A stretch of DNA of 64,000 bases from Chinchilla lanigera (GCF_000276665.1 NW_004955501.1:5136287-5200286); one strand, 5' to 3'; shown: positions 24,011 through 37,850, counted from the stretch's first letter. The notes: generated from the sequence alone by a model not told the origin. Made by a program: numbers and translations.

Positions 24011-25427
24011 AGGGTAAGGGCACGACCTTTTCACCTCAGGATGTAGAACTGCTGAGTCACTGAGCCAAACCTCTAGACTCTCCAACTTGACACAGTGTAT
24101 CAACCGTAACAGCATAGAGCCACCCCGCGGCAGAAGTCAGGTTGGGGTACTAAGTATCTGGCTCCCCAGCCTAGCAGGTCCGAACAGCCTGCTGAGGACT
24201 AGGGAGGACCCCAGTAGGGGGCGCTCACTGGGCGCACAGAGAAGAGCTGTCAGTGTGACCAGGGTGACGTCTGCTAGACAACCCTGCCTTGCCAGAAGCT
24301 TCTTCCCTTCTCTTTGCATTGGTCCATAAACTCCCAGGAGACAACCTCCCAGATACAGTCCTGGTCCAATCCCTTCTTTTCATTGGCAAAAGACATTCGG
24401 ACTTGTGTTTTCTTGTAATTACAAGATCATTTGGGGCCTGTGAATAAAAAGTACATATGTGTTTATTCAAACTGAACTAATGCAGTCAAGACTCCTGGGC
24501 ACAATAGGGCATTACGTCTTGGAACGGTGCACCAGACATGCTCAAGAATGGATGTGACAAGCACAGGACAGTCTCCAAACAGATGTCCTGTGGAAACCCA
24601 CAGCACTGGCAGTAGGTAAAGACCAATACTGTGCCAGGCCAGAGGCTTCTGGCAGTTGACAGTAGGTTCTGTGCATCCTGATGGTGGCAGCAGAGACCAG
24701 TGCAGGAGCCACATGGCTTCTCTGCATAGACCACTGTGGCCAGGATCCAATCAATTCCGGTTCTTAGCACGTCTGAAACCCTATTGGCTGAGAGTGTCTG
24801 CCAGCGCTCTAGAAACAAAGCATTTTTGAGCCCTGACACAAATGCACCCTTCAGCCACTGGGTGGAGCCTGAGATCTGGAAGGGCAGGTGAGCAGCTGAC
24901 ACACTTCCTTGTTCAGGCAGACCTGGGCTTTATTATGCTCACTGCTTCATCCACCGGAAGCATGAGAATCTCGCCCTGTCCAGCAGCCCAGGCTGGACAA
25001 CGCAGGGCTGGGGCCGGTGGTGGTCAAAACAGCCAGAGGAGAGATCTACACGTATACTGTGCTGCCAGCCCAGAATACCTGGGATGTCTGGCAAGATGGC
25101 AAAGGATGGCATCACCCTTTGGGGTCTGAGAGTGGCTTTAGCATAAATGGAGCCATTAGGTGTGCTGGAATGTGGGCTCTCAGGCCTGGAAGGGTTCTGC
25201 TTGCCTGATCACTAGACAGGACCGGGCTATGAAGGTAACCCCACACAGGGGGACGTTTAGGAAGAGAGATGGGGTTCTGAGGCTAGACAAGTCTTGTATT
25301 TTAATGCCCCTCTCATCGGGGCCTTCAGAGGATTCAATCCCATAGGAGGAGTTGAAGCCATAGCCAAGGCCTCAGAACTGATGTGGAGGCAGCCAAGGCC
25401 AAGGCCAGAGTGAGGCACCTCCTGTAT

Positions 25428-25615
25428 CAGTGGTGGCGAACCTATGGCATGTGTTGTTTGTTGTTCTTCTAAGACAGAAGATGTTAATGTATGAGTTGTT
25501 TTCTCTAAGCTAAAACCAGTATTTAGGTTTAACTGCAGTGTTGGCACTTTGTGATAAATAAGTGGGTTTTGGGTTGCAGTTTAGGTACTTGTTTCTGAAA
25601 GGTTCGCCATCACTG
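25428..25615. mobile_element. Non-autonomous hAT-type DNA transposon (188 bp)
   Basis: Starts cagtggtggcgaacc and ends ggttcgccatcactg: 15-bp terminal inverted repeats differing at one position. It is directly flanked by an 8-bp target duplication, tcctgtat (25420-25427) and tcctatat (25616-25623), one mismatch. CAG...CTG ends plus an 8-bp duplication define the hAT superfamily. No coding capacity, so it must have been moved by a transposase made elsewhere. The near-intact ends and duplication make it look younger than the Tigger and mariner copies in this window. Confidence 0.9.
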
Positions 25616-26079
25616 TCCTATATAGATAGTAGAGATGCTAAAGTAGGTGCGCCCTGCAGTTCCCAAGAGGCTACAAGAGTCCTTTGTGAACAGTTTGTGT
25701 CTTCTTTTAGAAGTAGTATCTTGTACCTCCATAGTGCCGGAAGCACCCTGAAGGTAAGTTCTGAACTGTGTCCTTGCTCCTGTCTTGGCTTGTATCTGTA
25801 CCCGCTGTAGAGACTGCTATGGACTTTTCAGCCTTGCAGCAAGGTCTGATCTAGTTTCACACTCACCTCTCTCAGAGGGACTGGGGGAGAAGCCAAATCC
25901 CGATGGGTGTGGCCTGTGGGAGCACTGCCTAGGCCTCCCTTGTGCTGTCCAGCATGGAGAGTTGGAGAGGAGCCATGTCAGACACCTCTGATTTCCTAGT
26001 GCTTGGCAATGTGCATGGCACACAGTGGGGTCTTGGAAAATACTGTACTATACTGATCAAACAGATTTTGCACTTCCTA

Positions 26080-26165
26080 ATTTGGGCTGACGCGCTGTAT
26101 GATTGGGACCCTGGGCAAGTCACTTTTACCTGGTGACTTACTCTCCAGCTGTAAGGTGTGGATGA
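26080..26165 (+). repeat. MIR-like fragment
   Basis: 'gattgggaccctgggcaagt' and 'cttactctccagctgtaagg' resemble the MIR block around 'gaccttgggcaagt'. Confidence 0.45.
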
Positions 26166-27263
26166 TGACCACAGCCACCTGTCACCTTGGCCAGGGTTTG
26201 CTTGCTTATTTTTTTTTTCCTGTGGCTAGTCTGTTTCAAGGATACAGTGATAGAAAGTATTGAAAATTCTCTTTGTAAACTGGAGTGTTCCAGGCACATG
26301 TAAGGAAGAGAAAACTAGAAAGCTGCATTTCCTGTTACTTCTCAAATATGACCATTATTACTAGTTTATTGGTCAGTAGTGCTACATTTCTCATTACCAT
26401 TCTTCTGCTTTAGAAGTGGGCAATCGCAGTTTAAAAAAATGTTGCATGAGAGATGGTGAAGCTGCTCATTAAGGGGAGACATGCACCTTGCAAATGGTTT
26501 TGCTTTTCCTGAACTGAGTCTTCGAGCAGAAGCAGGCTGCCCAGGCCCTGGCATGGAAACTTTTATTTGCTTAGCAACCTGGGAGAAGTGGCTCCTGAAA
26601 AGAATCTAGACTCCAGATTAAAAAAAGATCTGGCTGGAGTATAATGCCAAGCACAAATCATATTAAAGGCATGAACCTCCTGCGCTAACTCACAGCATGA
26701 GGAAGCGGGCAGAGTCGCTCAGATTCACACAACTCTCGAGCTTTAATTTAGCTGCAAGAACTGTTCTTGCTGAAGCCAGTGGAATTTCCCACTACGTAAA
26801 AGCTTCAAATCCCCTTCCTTCTTAGGGAAAAGGGAGGAGGAGAGAAAAGAAGACATAGAAGGAATGTGGAGGAGAAGTAGGAGGGGATGGAGGACTTTGC
26901 TATTGGAGGCTGTAGATCAGGAGGGTCAGCTTCTACCTGGTGTCTTGGTGCTGTGTTGCTCAGGCAGTGGCAGGCTGTGCCTGAGGAAGGCTGGTGTCAC
27001 GACAGAAGCACTGGGCTGGAAGACAGGCGCTGAGCTTGTACCCCAGCTCTGCCTAACTCTTTGACCTAACTCTTGCCATTTTTCTCTGCAAAATGTAGGG
27101 CTGGATTAGCTTCCTTGTAAGGTCCCCCCGCAGCCTCTAGGGTTTGGGGCTTCATGAGTGTGCCATGATCTGGCACAGACTAGGACCAGAGAGGGACAAC
27201 CCAGAACTGTCCTGTTAAATCGTGCTGTAGGATCTCTGTAGCTCCCTTGGTGGGGGCTACTCA

Positions 27264-28775
<1,512 letters not shown>

Positions 28776-30369
28776 TTACAGCTGGGTTCTCCTTACTCAT
28801 GACCTTGAACACTCTGGGAATTCAAGGAGGATGTCAGGCACATCCCCAAGTTCCACGCTGGCACCTGGCACTCTGTAAGACACAGAACCTTCCTTATGTG
28901 GAACAGGGACAGGTCTCGGAGGTTGGTACTAGAGTACTGGTCAGGAAGAGAAACCAGAAGGGAAGTCAGACTGGTTGGATATGTCTTTTCCCAAATGCCT
29001 CTTGAATGCTATCAGCCCTCCAACCAAAGCGCAGCTTCTCAGAAGGGGTGTGGGGTGCAGGAGGCTGCAGCTTCTATACCTACCTCCTCTTGTGCAACCA
29101 GTGTTGCAGGCCAGCTCAGGCACAGAGAAGTGAGCCACCATAAGCCAAATGAGGAAGACTTGGGTAGGCAGAGCTACCCAATTCCTGTTCCCTTTTCTGA
29201 GCTGGAGAAAGGCAGGTATCAAAGGTCAGACCTCCATTCTCTCAGATGCACTTACCAAACAATCAAAAAAGATCAACCTTCTCTTTTTCCCTGGAGGACA
29301 GAAATGAACAGGGCAGACTCCAGCCCTGGATGAGTTTGCATAAATCAACAATGCTGAAATAAGACAGACAGGACTCAGCATCATAGGAAAGTGGCAGGGA
29401 GAAGGGAACATGGGTCTAGAGAAGGGTACACGGGTCCAGAGAAGGGCAGCCAGATTTGGTGCCCGTAAAGCACACAGACCAGAGTCTGCATTCTATATAT
29501 GTCGCTGGTATTATGGTGTTATTCACTGCTTTTCCTATGACACTCATGTGGCTGAAGTCTGTGGAAAACTGATTGGTGATGCCCAGTCTTTTTGAGTAGG
29601 AGTTCTTTTGTATATTAAAGAAAGGGCTTGCATGGTAGTCAGTGTGTGTACTTTTTATTCAGAAAATGCAAAAGGATAAAAATCTATACATTTAAAAACA
29701 TTTATAAATATGTATAGTCACAGCATCATGTGCAATTTAAAGAGCACCTCATACAAACACAAGACATAGGACACACTCAGATCATATATTGGGAGTCTGG
29801 CCATTCGAACACATGGGTTAGGAATAGCGGGTCTCCTGCTGAGGAGTGGCGGTCACTTCTCTAGGGCCTGGTTCTGACCTGTCTACTTTTCTTTGTTCAT
29901 TTGCACCCCTCTCTCTGCCATTCTCAGACTTTCTTTTGGCCCAAATGAGTCCCTAAGACCAACTCACTCAGTCCTTCTCCCTTGTCAGATCTGAGCAAGA
30001 CAAATGGCCAAAGCAGGTCCCTGTCTGGGATTCCCACATACATTCTGAGATGGCCAGAAAGGCTACTGACAGGAGAAGGAAGGGCCTTGCCTGTGACTTC
30101 CAGGACTGGGGAGCTTCTAGGAAGCATGAGGGGGAGGAGATCTGCGGCTGGTACAGCTGTGACCCAAAGCCCAGTATCGCATTAAGTATGTAGTAGAACC
30201 TTGCAGTGACCTGGAAGCCGAGGGACTTGGGCTTGGATATATGCTGCAATGCTAGCCAGCTCTGGGACCATTGGTTTGTGCTGACCAATCTACTTTTTCT
30301 AACTTTCCATCCATGAGCCAGACCACATACTAGAAGTGTACTCTGCTTATTCAAGTCAGTGACAGAAAC

Positions 30370-30515
30370 ACACTTGGTTTAATACTCATAGGCACTTGGC
30401 AGGGTGGGAAACTGGGGCTCAGGGGGATTAGGTAACATGTGCAAAGTCATGTGGTAGAAGTATGTGAACCTGGGGCTGTTTCTAAAATGTATGCTCTTCC
30501 TGGTCAGCTACCGCC
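30370..30515 (+). repeat. MIR
   Basis: 'gggtgggaaactggggctca', 'gattaggtaacatgtgcaaa', 'gtcatgtggtagaag' match the MIR core and downstream blocks. Confidence 0.65.
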
Positions 30516-30619
30516 AACAGTGCAGGAGGAGGAAGAGGACTGTCAGTTGCATTCACAGAAGAAACAATGTGCTTTCCGTTATGATTGGTTCAGGGTTATT
30601 CCAGCCTCTCTGCCCTCAC

Positions 30620-30644
30620 AGTGCTAAGTTTGCAACTTAGCACT
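30620..30644. repeat. Perfect 11-bp inverted repeat with 3-nt loop
   Basis: agtgctaagtt - tgc - aacttagcact. A perfect short palindrome in non-repeat DNA. Confidence 0.92.
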
Positions 30645-30729
30645 ACAGGGCAATCTCAGGGTTGGTGGCAGCAACCTCTGATGTCCTGAGAACATTTCCT
30701 GACAAGCCCGTTTGTTTTACAAGTTGTTT

Positions 30730-31068
30730 AGAGCTGAAATTTGTATGTTGGAGCCCTAACCCCAGTATCTCAAAAGAAGAATGTTTTTGGCAACAGAGCC
30801 TTTAAAGAGGTGATTAACATACAATGAGGCAATAGGGGGGGCCTTTGTCCAGTCTGGCTGGTGTCCTTCTCAGAAGAGGTTAGGACATACAGTGACAGGG
30901 GCTTGGGCACACGACATTGTAGAAGAACGAATCAGCAAGCAAGTATCTGGGAGATGGGCCTCAGAGGAATCTGTCCTTGCTGTCACCTTGACAGTGGAAT
31001 TCTGGCCTTCAGAACTGTGAGAAAACAACTGTCAGTGGCATTCTGTTATGTCAACCTACCAAACAAAC
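30730..31068 (+). mobile_element. MaLR (MLT1/MST-type) LTR
   Basis: 'tatgttggagccctaacccc', 'agcctttaaagaggtgatta', 'ctggtgtccttctcagaaga', 'gccttcagaactgtgagaaa', 'ggcattctgttatgtcaac' follow the order of a mammalian apparent LTR retrotransposon LTR. Old, no coding sequence, no partner LTR seen. Confidence 0.8.
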
Positions 31069-32974
31069 ACACAGATCTTACATTAGGGATCCTCCAAGAA
31101 AGGAGAGATAGAGACAAAGGCTTGTGAGCAAGCAGTTTATACTGGGAAATGATCTGAGGGTTGGCTGCAGGGTCTGAGATGAGTGAAATCCAAGGGCAGC
31201 CATGATCAGACTAAGGTGTGTATCTACAGGGAAGATGGGGAAGTCACCACCTGCCTGAAGGCACACTCCCTGCTGGGGCTTGGTGCTCACCCTGCTGCGC
31301 TTCCTGGTCTCCCAGGGCTGTCAGGAAAGTGCTAGGTTGAGGTGCTGGCAGGTTATGCTTGTGCACAGCTGGTGGCTGCTGCAACAGCTGGAGTGAAAAC
31401 AAAGGCCCCAGAGGATGGCTGGGGTGGAGTACCAGATGCATCCTATATAGTCAGAGCCAGAGATCCAGGATGCAGCAGTCAAGGGCAGCACAAAAGTTTA
31501 GCAGAGGGACCCCAGCCCATCACAGAGACTCAGAGACAGATCTGTGGTGGCAGAGGTGCCATGTGGGCCTCCAGGGTAACTTCTGCAGCACTCAGAGGCA
31601 GAGGGGTCTTTAAAATACTCAGGGGAACCCCCCACAACACTGCAAATTGTACCAGCTGGGAGCCCATTAACTTACAGTGTCAGTTATCCTATCTGCCCTT
31701 TCTGATCTGCTGTTTATATTTTCACCTGTCAGCATCTCTTGATGTTATTTTATTTCTCAGGAAAAAATTAATCTCTCAGCCACTTCTTTAGACTTTTAAG
31801 TTAATCTTTGAAAAAATGAGTGGAAACTGCCACCCTGAGTGCCACAGTTTTTAACAACAGGAGGACATTTGGATGTTACAGTGAGGGGCACTACAGGTCA
31901 TCTAGCCCAATCCCTCCCTTGCATAGGGGAGAGTGGAAGGAGTGAAGGAACTTGCTGAAGAACACACAGCTGGCTGGGAGACAGCCTGGATCATACTGCA
32001 GCCAGTACTTCAAAGCAACTTTTCAGGTGTATCATAGAATTGCTACAAGGTTGCACTGCCCAGACATCTCCTTCAGCCTCGACTGCCGCCTTCATTATGG
32101 AAATCAGACAGGAGTTCACCTCTCCTCCTTAGCACAAAAGGTTAACAAAGGGAATGGGATGCACACTGTCACAGTAAATGTGCAAAGCCTTCAACCCTGG
32201 CTCCCCTAACACATGCAAATTTTCATTCAAGGTCCTTTGTGCTGGCCTACACACTCCCCTCCCCACAATCTGGTGCTACTGGCTCCTTGCATATTATTTG
32301 CATGGATTTGCATAATGGACTCTGGAGGCCCCAACTCCAAATATGTAAGAGAAACTAAACAAGGAAAGAACAACTGGGATGAGGGAAAGGAGAAAAGAAA
32401 GAAAGAAAGGCAAAAAAATATATATATACACAAGATAGCAAAGATAACTGTACTATTAATTTCTATTGGTTTATTGAAAAGAACAGTTAATGCTTAATTT
32501 TTTTGATCAGTTTTGCATGCCTATATCAGGAAATCTGAACAACTACTTTGTAGATAACAATATGCAATATAATAACCATTGTTGATAGCATGTTTTCAAA
32601 TTCTGTATCATTTTTAAAGTTTTTAAATTTTTCTCCTTAAAATAAAAATAAAATTCAGCTTTACATACTTAAAATGTGGGACTGACTTTTAGAACATGTC
32701 AGAACATGTGGGGTGGAAGCCCATGGGATTGATGGGTGCCCAGATGTTGTAGGAAGGCTTCCCCCGCCACAGAATCCATGCATACATGATCCCAGGAGCC
32801 CAGGGAAGGAGAGAGCCTCCCGTTCCTCCTGTGTATTTGGTGGCTGCCCACAGTCTATATTGGGCATGGCATTTGCATCTGGCAAAGGCAACTGGTAAAG
32901 AGAAAATACCTAATATTGTATCTTGTACAGAGCACTCTCTGTATGTCCCAAGCTACTCTAAGGGTTAAATCTGT

Positions 32975-33140
32975 GTTGGCACAGTTAGTCCTCATGGCAA
33001 CCTGAGGAGGCAGGTACTATTATTAGCTCCCTGTTGCAACGGAGAGAATGAATCCTGAGAGGCAGAAGATCCTGCTCATGGCCGCACAGCTGGGGAGTGA
33101 ACTGGGTTTTGAACTTGGGAAGCTTGGCTCCAGGCTACAC
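32975..33140 (+). repeat. MIR
   Basis: 'gaggcaggtactattattag', 'gctccctgttgcaacggag' and 'ggccgcacagctggggagtg' match MIR. Confidence 0.7.
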
Positions 33141-33689
33141 CCTGAGCCACTTTCACTCCCCATTCTGCTCTGCCACACCTTTCCCTTTGCATCCCTCCCC
33201 CAAGGATGCTCTGGATAGTCACAAGTGATGATATGGCGTTTTTAAGAATGGCTTTTCCATGTTGGTCTCTTATTTGTTTTCTTCGATCTCTATTCCAGGG
33301 CTCTTTATAACACATTTGGGGTTCTTTTAACAATTCATTAATTTATTTTGCAAGTAACTTGAGGGAGGTTGTAGTAGTACAATAAAAGGGCTGGAAGCAC
33401 TTATTTTCATTCTCTTTTACTCCAATCCTGCCATCCCACGCATACCTTTGGAAAAAGGAAAATTATACATACATTTTCTCTTAAAGTTATTACTTCTAAA
33501 TAGATCTTCCTTCCACACTAAACTATATTTCTACTGCCAGATATTTTGTCCATTTTCTTTTTAAACTTCTGTGACAGAGAATCACAGGACTCTGCAACAT
33601 TTTTCACTAAACAAGGCAGCAGCTTGGCCATGCCAGAAACTTGGTATCATGATTTTAAGTTACGCTTGCAAGTTCTCTGGACAGCACCA

Positions 33690-34110
33690 CCCCCTCCTCT
33701 GCAGTCTGTTCCCCTTACTTTGAGCCTAGGTGGGCTTTTGTAACTGCCTTGAACAGAATAAGACGGAAGTGATGCCACATCCCTTCCAAGGCCAGGGCAG
33801 AAGACATTATGCAGCTTCTCCATTTCTCTTGGGAGGTTTAGGCCCCTGTGTAAGAAACCCAGCCTCCCTGAGGCAGGCACATGGGGACATCAAGAGGTAC
33901 ACGACAGGAATGCCTGAGGAGCCCCCACCAGGGACCAGGCATGACAGAGAAGAAGCTTATGACATGACCCTGGCCTGGACCATGGTGGGACTGCAGTCAG
34001 AATAGGTACTCCAAATAAGAGCTGCTTAGCTGAGCCCAGTCAATGCTAAAGACTCATACACAAAATAGATCCTTGGTTATTGCTTGAAGGCTCTTTTGGG
34101 TGATGTTCTT
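33690..34110 (+). mobile_element. MaLR (MLT1-type) LTR
   Basis: 'gggcttttgtaactgccttg', 'agaataagacggaagtgatg', 'gcagcttctccatttctctt' and 'tagctgagcccagtcaatgc' follow the layout of an MLT1-type LTR. Another MaLR LTR lies immediately downstream. Confidence 0.7.
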
Positions 34111-34129
34111 TTTTTTAAAACTAGAACAT

Positions 34130-34502
34130 GCTTAGAGCAATGGTTTGAATGTGGCCACCAAAGACAATGAATTGTTAACTTGATCCCCAGTGAAGCAAGT
34201 AGGGAGGTGGGGCCTCTTTTGGAAGGTGGGGCCTACTCGAAGTTGTTTGGGGCAGGGGCCACAGCCCTCATGAACGGATTAACACAGTTTTAGGGGCAGT
34301 GGGTTCATTGTTGTAGAAGTGTGCTCCTTATGAAAGGATGAGCTGGGCTCCCCCCTCGCCCTTCTGCCACAGGACAACATGCAGGAGGCCCTCACCAGAC
34401 GCCAGTCGCTTGGCCTTGGAATTCCCAGCCTCCTGAACTGTAAGGAAAGAAATTATCCAGCCTCTGATATTCTATTATAGTAGCACAAAACAGAATGAGA
34501 CA
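34130..34502 (+). mobile_element. MaLR (MLT1/MST-type) LTR
   Basis: 'atggtttgaatgtggccacc', 'gaggtggggcctcttttgga', 'gccctcatgaacggattaac', 'ccagcctcctgaactgtaag', 'agcacaaaacagaatgagac' in the expected order. Same orientation as its neighbour at 33690-34110. Confidence 0.85.
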
Positions 34503-35654
34503 CTTAGAAATTTAGCTTCTGAAGCCATGCTTTGATAACAAAAGGAAAGAAGGCCTCCAGAATACCAAATCTGGCCATTTGGGGGCTGTTATCTACATGG
34601 GCCATCATACACAACCTTCTAGTTTCAAAATTGTCATCTTTTACCTGGAAGGGATGTGAGGGCTCTTGTTATTTAATTCCTTCATCTTACAGATGAAAGG
34701 CAAAGGCCCAAGAGGGATGATATATGCTGGTGGAAGGGGTCCAGGTCCACTCACTGCCTGACAAATCCAACTTGTATCTCAGACCCTCAGCGTTCTCTTC
34801 ATACTCACTGTGGTTCCACTATTCTAGTGTGCACTGTTCTCTGGACTCCAGTGACTCCTTTTATTTTAAAGATCAAATAAAAAGTCCTAGTTCCTCAAAA
34901 ATAAATACACATCATTGACTTCAGGGTGAGCTGGGGGACTGCTCCTAACAGGCAGCCCATGCCTGTGACCTTGGCGTTTTTATGAAGGTAAGGCATTTTC
35001 AGTACAAATCTTGCAGCTTCTTTCTCTACAGGAAGTCACATTCCAAATGTTCCCTCCCATCAAATTTTGCTTAGGCTACGCCTCCAGTCACAGGGCAGAA
35101 GGTTCTGCTCTGCACTCAGAGTTAACTGGGATCATGACCTGGTGGGTCCAGAAATGCCCAGAGATCTATGGTTCAACAGATGGACTGATGAGGTTCATGA
35201 CTCTACTGACAGTTATTACCCAGAATATAATCCCTAGAGCAAACGTAAGCAAAAACACCATGAGAGGGGCTGGTGTGCCCTAGATATACCTGTGGCCTCT
35301 GACCAACATGAATTTATCCTGTATTGCAGCTCTGCAGACTGACAGGTAACAGCATTCTATTACAGACATGTGCATGCCCATGTACACATACATGAACATG
35401 TGTATGTTCACAATCACACGTTTGCTCTCACTCTCCTCACTCCCCCACCCCCTCACAACTACACATACAGAACATACTTCCTTTCCTAGGAGCAAGAAAC
35501 AGGCAAGCATGACAAATTTGCAGCCCAAATCCCCTTAGTATCTGCAAGCTAACCTATGGTTACGTCATTTGGGTAGGTCTACCACATAGTGGTACCAGAG
35601 TTTAAACCCAGGCTTCTCTGATCTTGGCTGCCCAAGACATCCTGGATTCTGAGG

Positions 35655-35842
35655 TATTTTTTCAGTACTGGGGATTAAGACCATGGCCTTTCTACTGCAC
35701 TACATCTTCAGCCATTTTTTCTTTTGAAGCAGAGTCTCACTAGGTTTCTAAGCTGTTCAGGTTAGGATCAAACTTTTCATCCTTCTGCCTCAACCTCCCA
35801 GAGTGCGGGGATTACAGTTATGCACCACTAAACCAGGCTTTT
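35655..35842 (-). mobile_element. Composite B1+ID SINE, antisense
   Basis: A reverse ID part (cagtactggggattaagacc ... tgcactacatcttcagcc) is followed by a reverse B1 part (agcagagtctcactaggttt ... gtgcggggattacag). Confidence 0.85.
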
Positions 35843-36199
35843 GATCCAGGAAAACTTTTGATCCAGAAAAATGTCTTGCATGGGTGGAGCAATACTTGAT
35901 AAAGATAATGTTATTATTGTTGTCATTGATAATAACAATTATTATTGATTACCACAATTAAAAAAAAAATCTTTCCCCAAATGCAGCAATTTGTGGGGCA
36001 CCTATGGTCCCTTTTTATCTTAAGCTTTAACTTTTTTACGCTTAGTTATTTAATTCAAATTGGGACATTTTCACCTACGACTCTTCTGATGGCTTCCTGG
36101 GCCTTCAAGACTTGTGTACTTGTAACTTCTATGCTTCCTCTGTCCCAGCTGGCACCTCTTTGGAGGACACAGCCAGGGTCTTGTGTGTTTCCCTGTCTG

Positions 36200-36303
36200 C
36201 ACTCCATCAAAGCTGCCAGGGCTGGGATTGTGTCAGGTTCAATGTTATATTCCCATATCTGGTCTAGTATCTGACTACAACAAATATTTGCTGATGAATA
36301 AGA
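36200..36303 (+). repeat. MIR/L2-type 3' end
   Basis: 'ttatattcccatatctggtc', 'tagtatctgactacaacaaa', 'tatttgctgatgaataa' recall the common '...caataaatatttgttgaatgaa' end. Confidence 0.5.
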
Positions 36304-36423
36304 CATTCTCTTAAATTACTGACTAGTCAGCTATGACAGCTTGTACTTTTAAAGCTGACCACCACAGTGGTACATCACAACCCTTTCGTTCTTCCTAAAT
36401 GTGACGTTAGTCCTCTTGTTGTG

Positions 36424-36446
36424 TGTCTGTCTGTCTGTCTGTCTGG
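36424..36446. repeat. (TCTG)n microsatellite
   Basis: About five tctg units, fused to the antisense ID-like unit that follows. Confidence 0.9.
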
Positions 36447-36507
36447 TGCTGGGTATAGAATCTGGGTCTAGGTAAGCACTCTACCATTGAGCTACATCCT
36501 CAGCCGA
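36447..36507 (-). mobile_element. ID-like SINE, antisense
   Basis: 'ggtgctgggtatagaatctg', 'ctctaccattgagctacatc', 'ctcagcc'. Confidence 0.75.
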
Positions 36508-36509
36508 CA

Positions 36510-36765
36510 ACAAATTTTCTTTAAAGTTTTATTTTACTTTAGATTGACAGTATCTTCATAGGGTTCGATGTGATGTTCTGATACATGCATAAGTTATGGA
36601 ATGATCAAATTAGGCTAATTAAAACACTGATCACCTGAAATATTTATCACTTCTTTATGATGAGAAGACTTACAATCCTTGCTTTAGCTATTTTGAAATG
36701 CACAATACATCATTAACTATAGTTACTGTATTATCCTAAATGGATCATCAGAACTTACTCCTCCC
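36510..36765. mobile_element. Old L1-type fragment
   Basis: 'catcattaactatagttact', 'ccagaacttactcc'-like text (36745-36765) and the preceding stretch resemble a common L1 untranslated region. Orientation and subfamily not assigned. Confidence 0.4.
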
Positions 36766-37196
36766 CTCTAGCTCCTTTCCCCACCTGACTCCCCTCCAGA
36801 TTCTGAAAGAGTTTTATGAGCCTCTTCCTTTTAGTTCAGGAGAATACAAAGCAGTCTGCACTGGGGCACTTGTGTTACCCGCTGTGCTGTCAAACAGATA
36901 TTCTCTGAATATGGCTGATATTGTTACTTTATCAGAGCCTGCACTGAACTTTTGATCTAATTCTGCCTCACTTGTGTTTGTCTGGGGAGTCTTTGAGAGC
37001 ACACCTTCTCGGCGTGAGAGTGTGCTCCCATTGCAGCTGACTTCATTCCCTTCTAGAATGGCAGCTCCTAGAAGGAAGCAACCATGCCTTCAATTTGTGG
37101 CACCACACACCAGCCTCCAGCCTTCTCCCATCTGCCTCCCTCTGCCAGGAGCTGTGTGGTCCTCCTGGTGTACACTTGTTGCTCTCTTCCTTTAGG

Positions 37197-37265
37197 CCGT
37201 TGGCTGAGAATGTAGCTCAATGTAGACTGCCTACCTAGCCCCAGATTCTCTCCCCAGCACCAGAC
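37197..37265 (+). mobile_element. ID-like SINE with microsatellite tail
   Basis: 'ggctgagaatgtagctcaat', 'agattctctccccagcacca', running into a (GACA)n(CA)n tail that has replaced the A-rich tail. Confidence 0.7.
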
Positions 37266-37316
37266 AGACAGACAGACACACACACACACACACACACACC
37301 TCTATACACACACACC
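37262..37316. repeat. (GACA)n/(CA)n microsatellite
   Basis: GACA units pass into CA units, with a second CA run after 'cctctata'; 'acacctctata' is itself duplicated. Confidence 0.93.
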
Positions 37317-37324
37317 TCTATAGT

Positions 37325-37850
37325 AGAGAACTTGACAAACACTGTCGCATCCAGGAGCCAGGAGATCAAGGTCAATATCACCTGTGATAAAATCTTGGTA
37401 ATATATATATTTGCTATACCTTTGCAGTTTTCCTTTCTCAAGCCTATAACCTCAGTGTAATCATAAGAAAAATACCAAAAAAATCCTAAATGGAGGGACA
37501 TTTTATAAAACGTAAGACTAGCAATCTTCAAAACTGTCCAGGTCATCAAAAACAAGAGAAGTCTAAGAAACTGTCACAGCCAGCCAAGAGGAGCCAAAAG
37601 AGACGTGACAACTAAATGTAACGTAGCGTCCTGGGTGGGATCCTGGACTGAGAAGACAAGGGACATGTGGATAAAGTATGAACCTATTAATAATAATGCA
37701 TCAATATTAATTCATGAATTGTGACAAATGTACCATAGTATATAAGATGTAAATAACAGGAAACTGGGCACAAGGTAGCTAGAAACCCTGCAACTTTTCT
37801 GTAAATTTAAACTATTCTAAAGTAAAGACATTTAAAAAAATCATCTATGG
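37325..37850 (+). mobile_element. L1ME-type L1 3' end
   Basis: 'ctcaagcctataacctcagt', 'cttcaaaactgtccaggtca', 'gagaagtctaagaaactgtc', 'gtgggatcctggactgagaa', 'gtaaatttaaactattctaa' occur in the order known for old L1 3' UTRs. No ORF2 part is attached. Confidence 0.8.

Noticed and set aside
24225..24470. Minus-strand frame starting MKRRDW, considered as the TMEM108 start exon
   Set aside because: It lies downstream of the ectodomain exon in transcript order and lacks the hydrophobic signal-peptide continuation.
36424..37316. Short direct repeats resembling an array
   Set aside because: These are TCTG, GACA and CA microsatellites attached to SINE tails; no spacer-repeat pattern, so not CRISPR.
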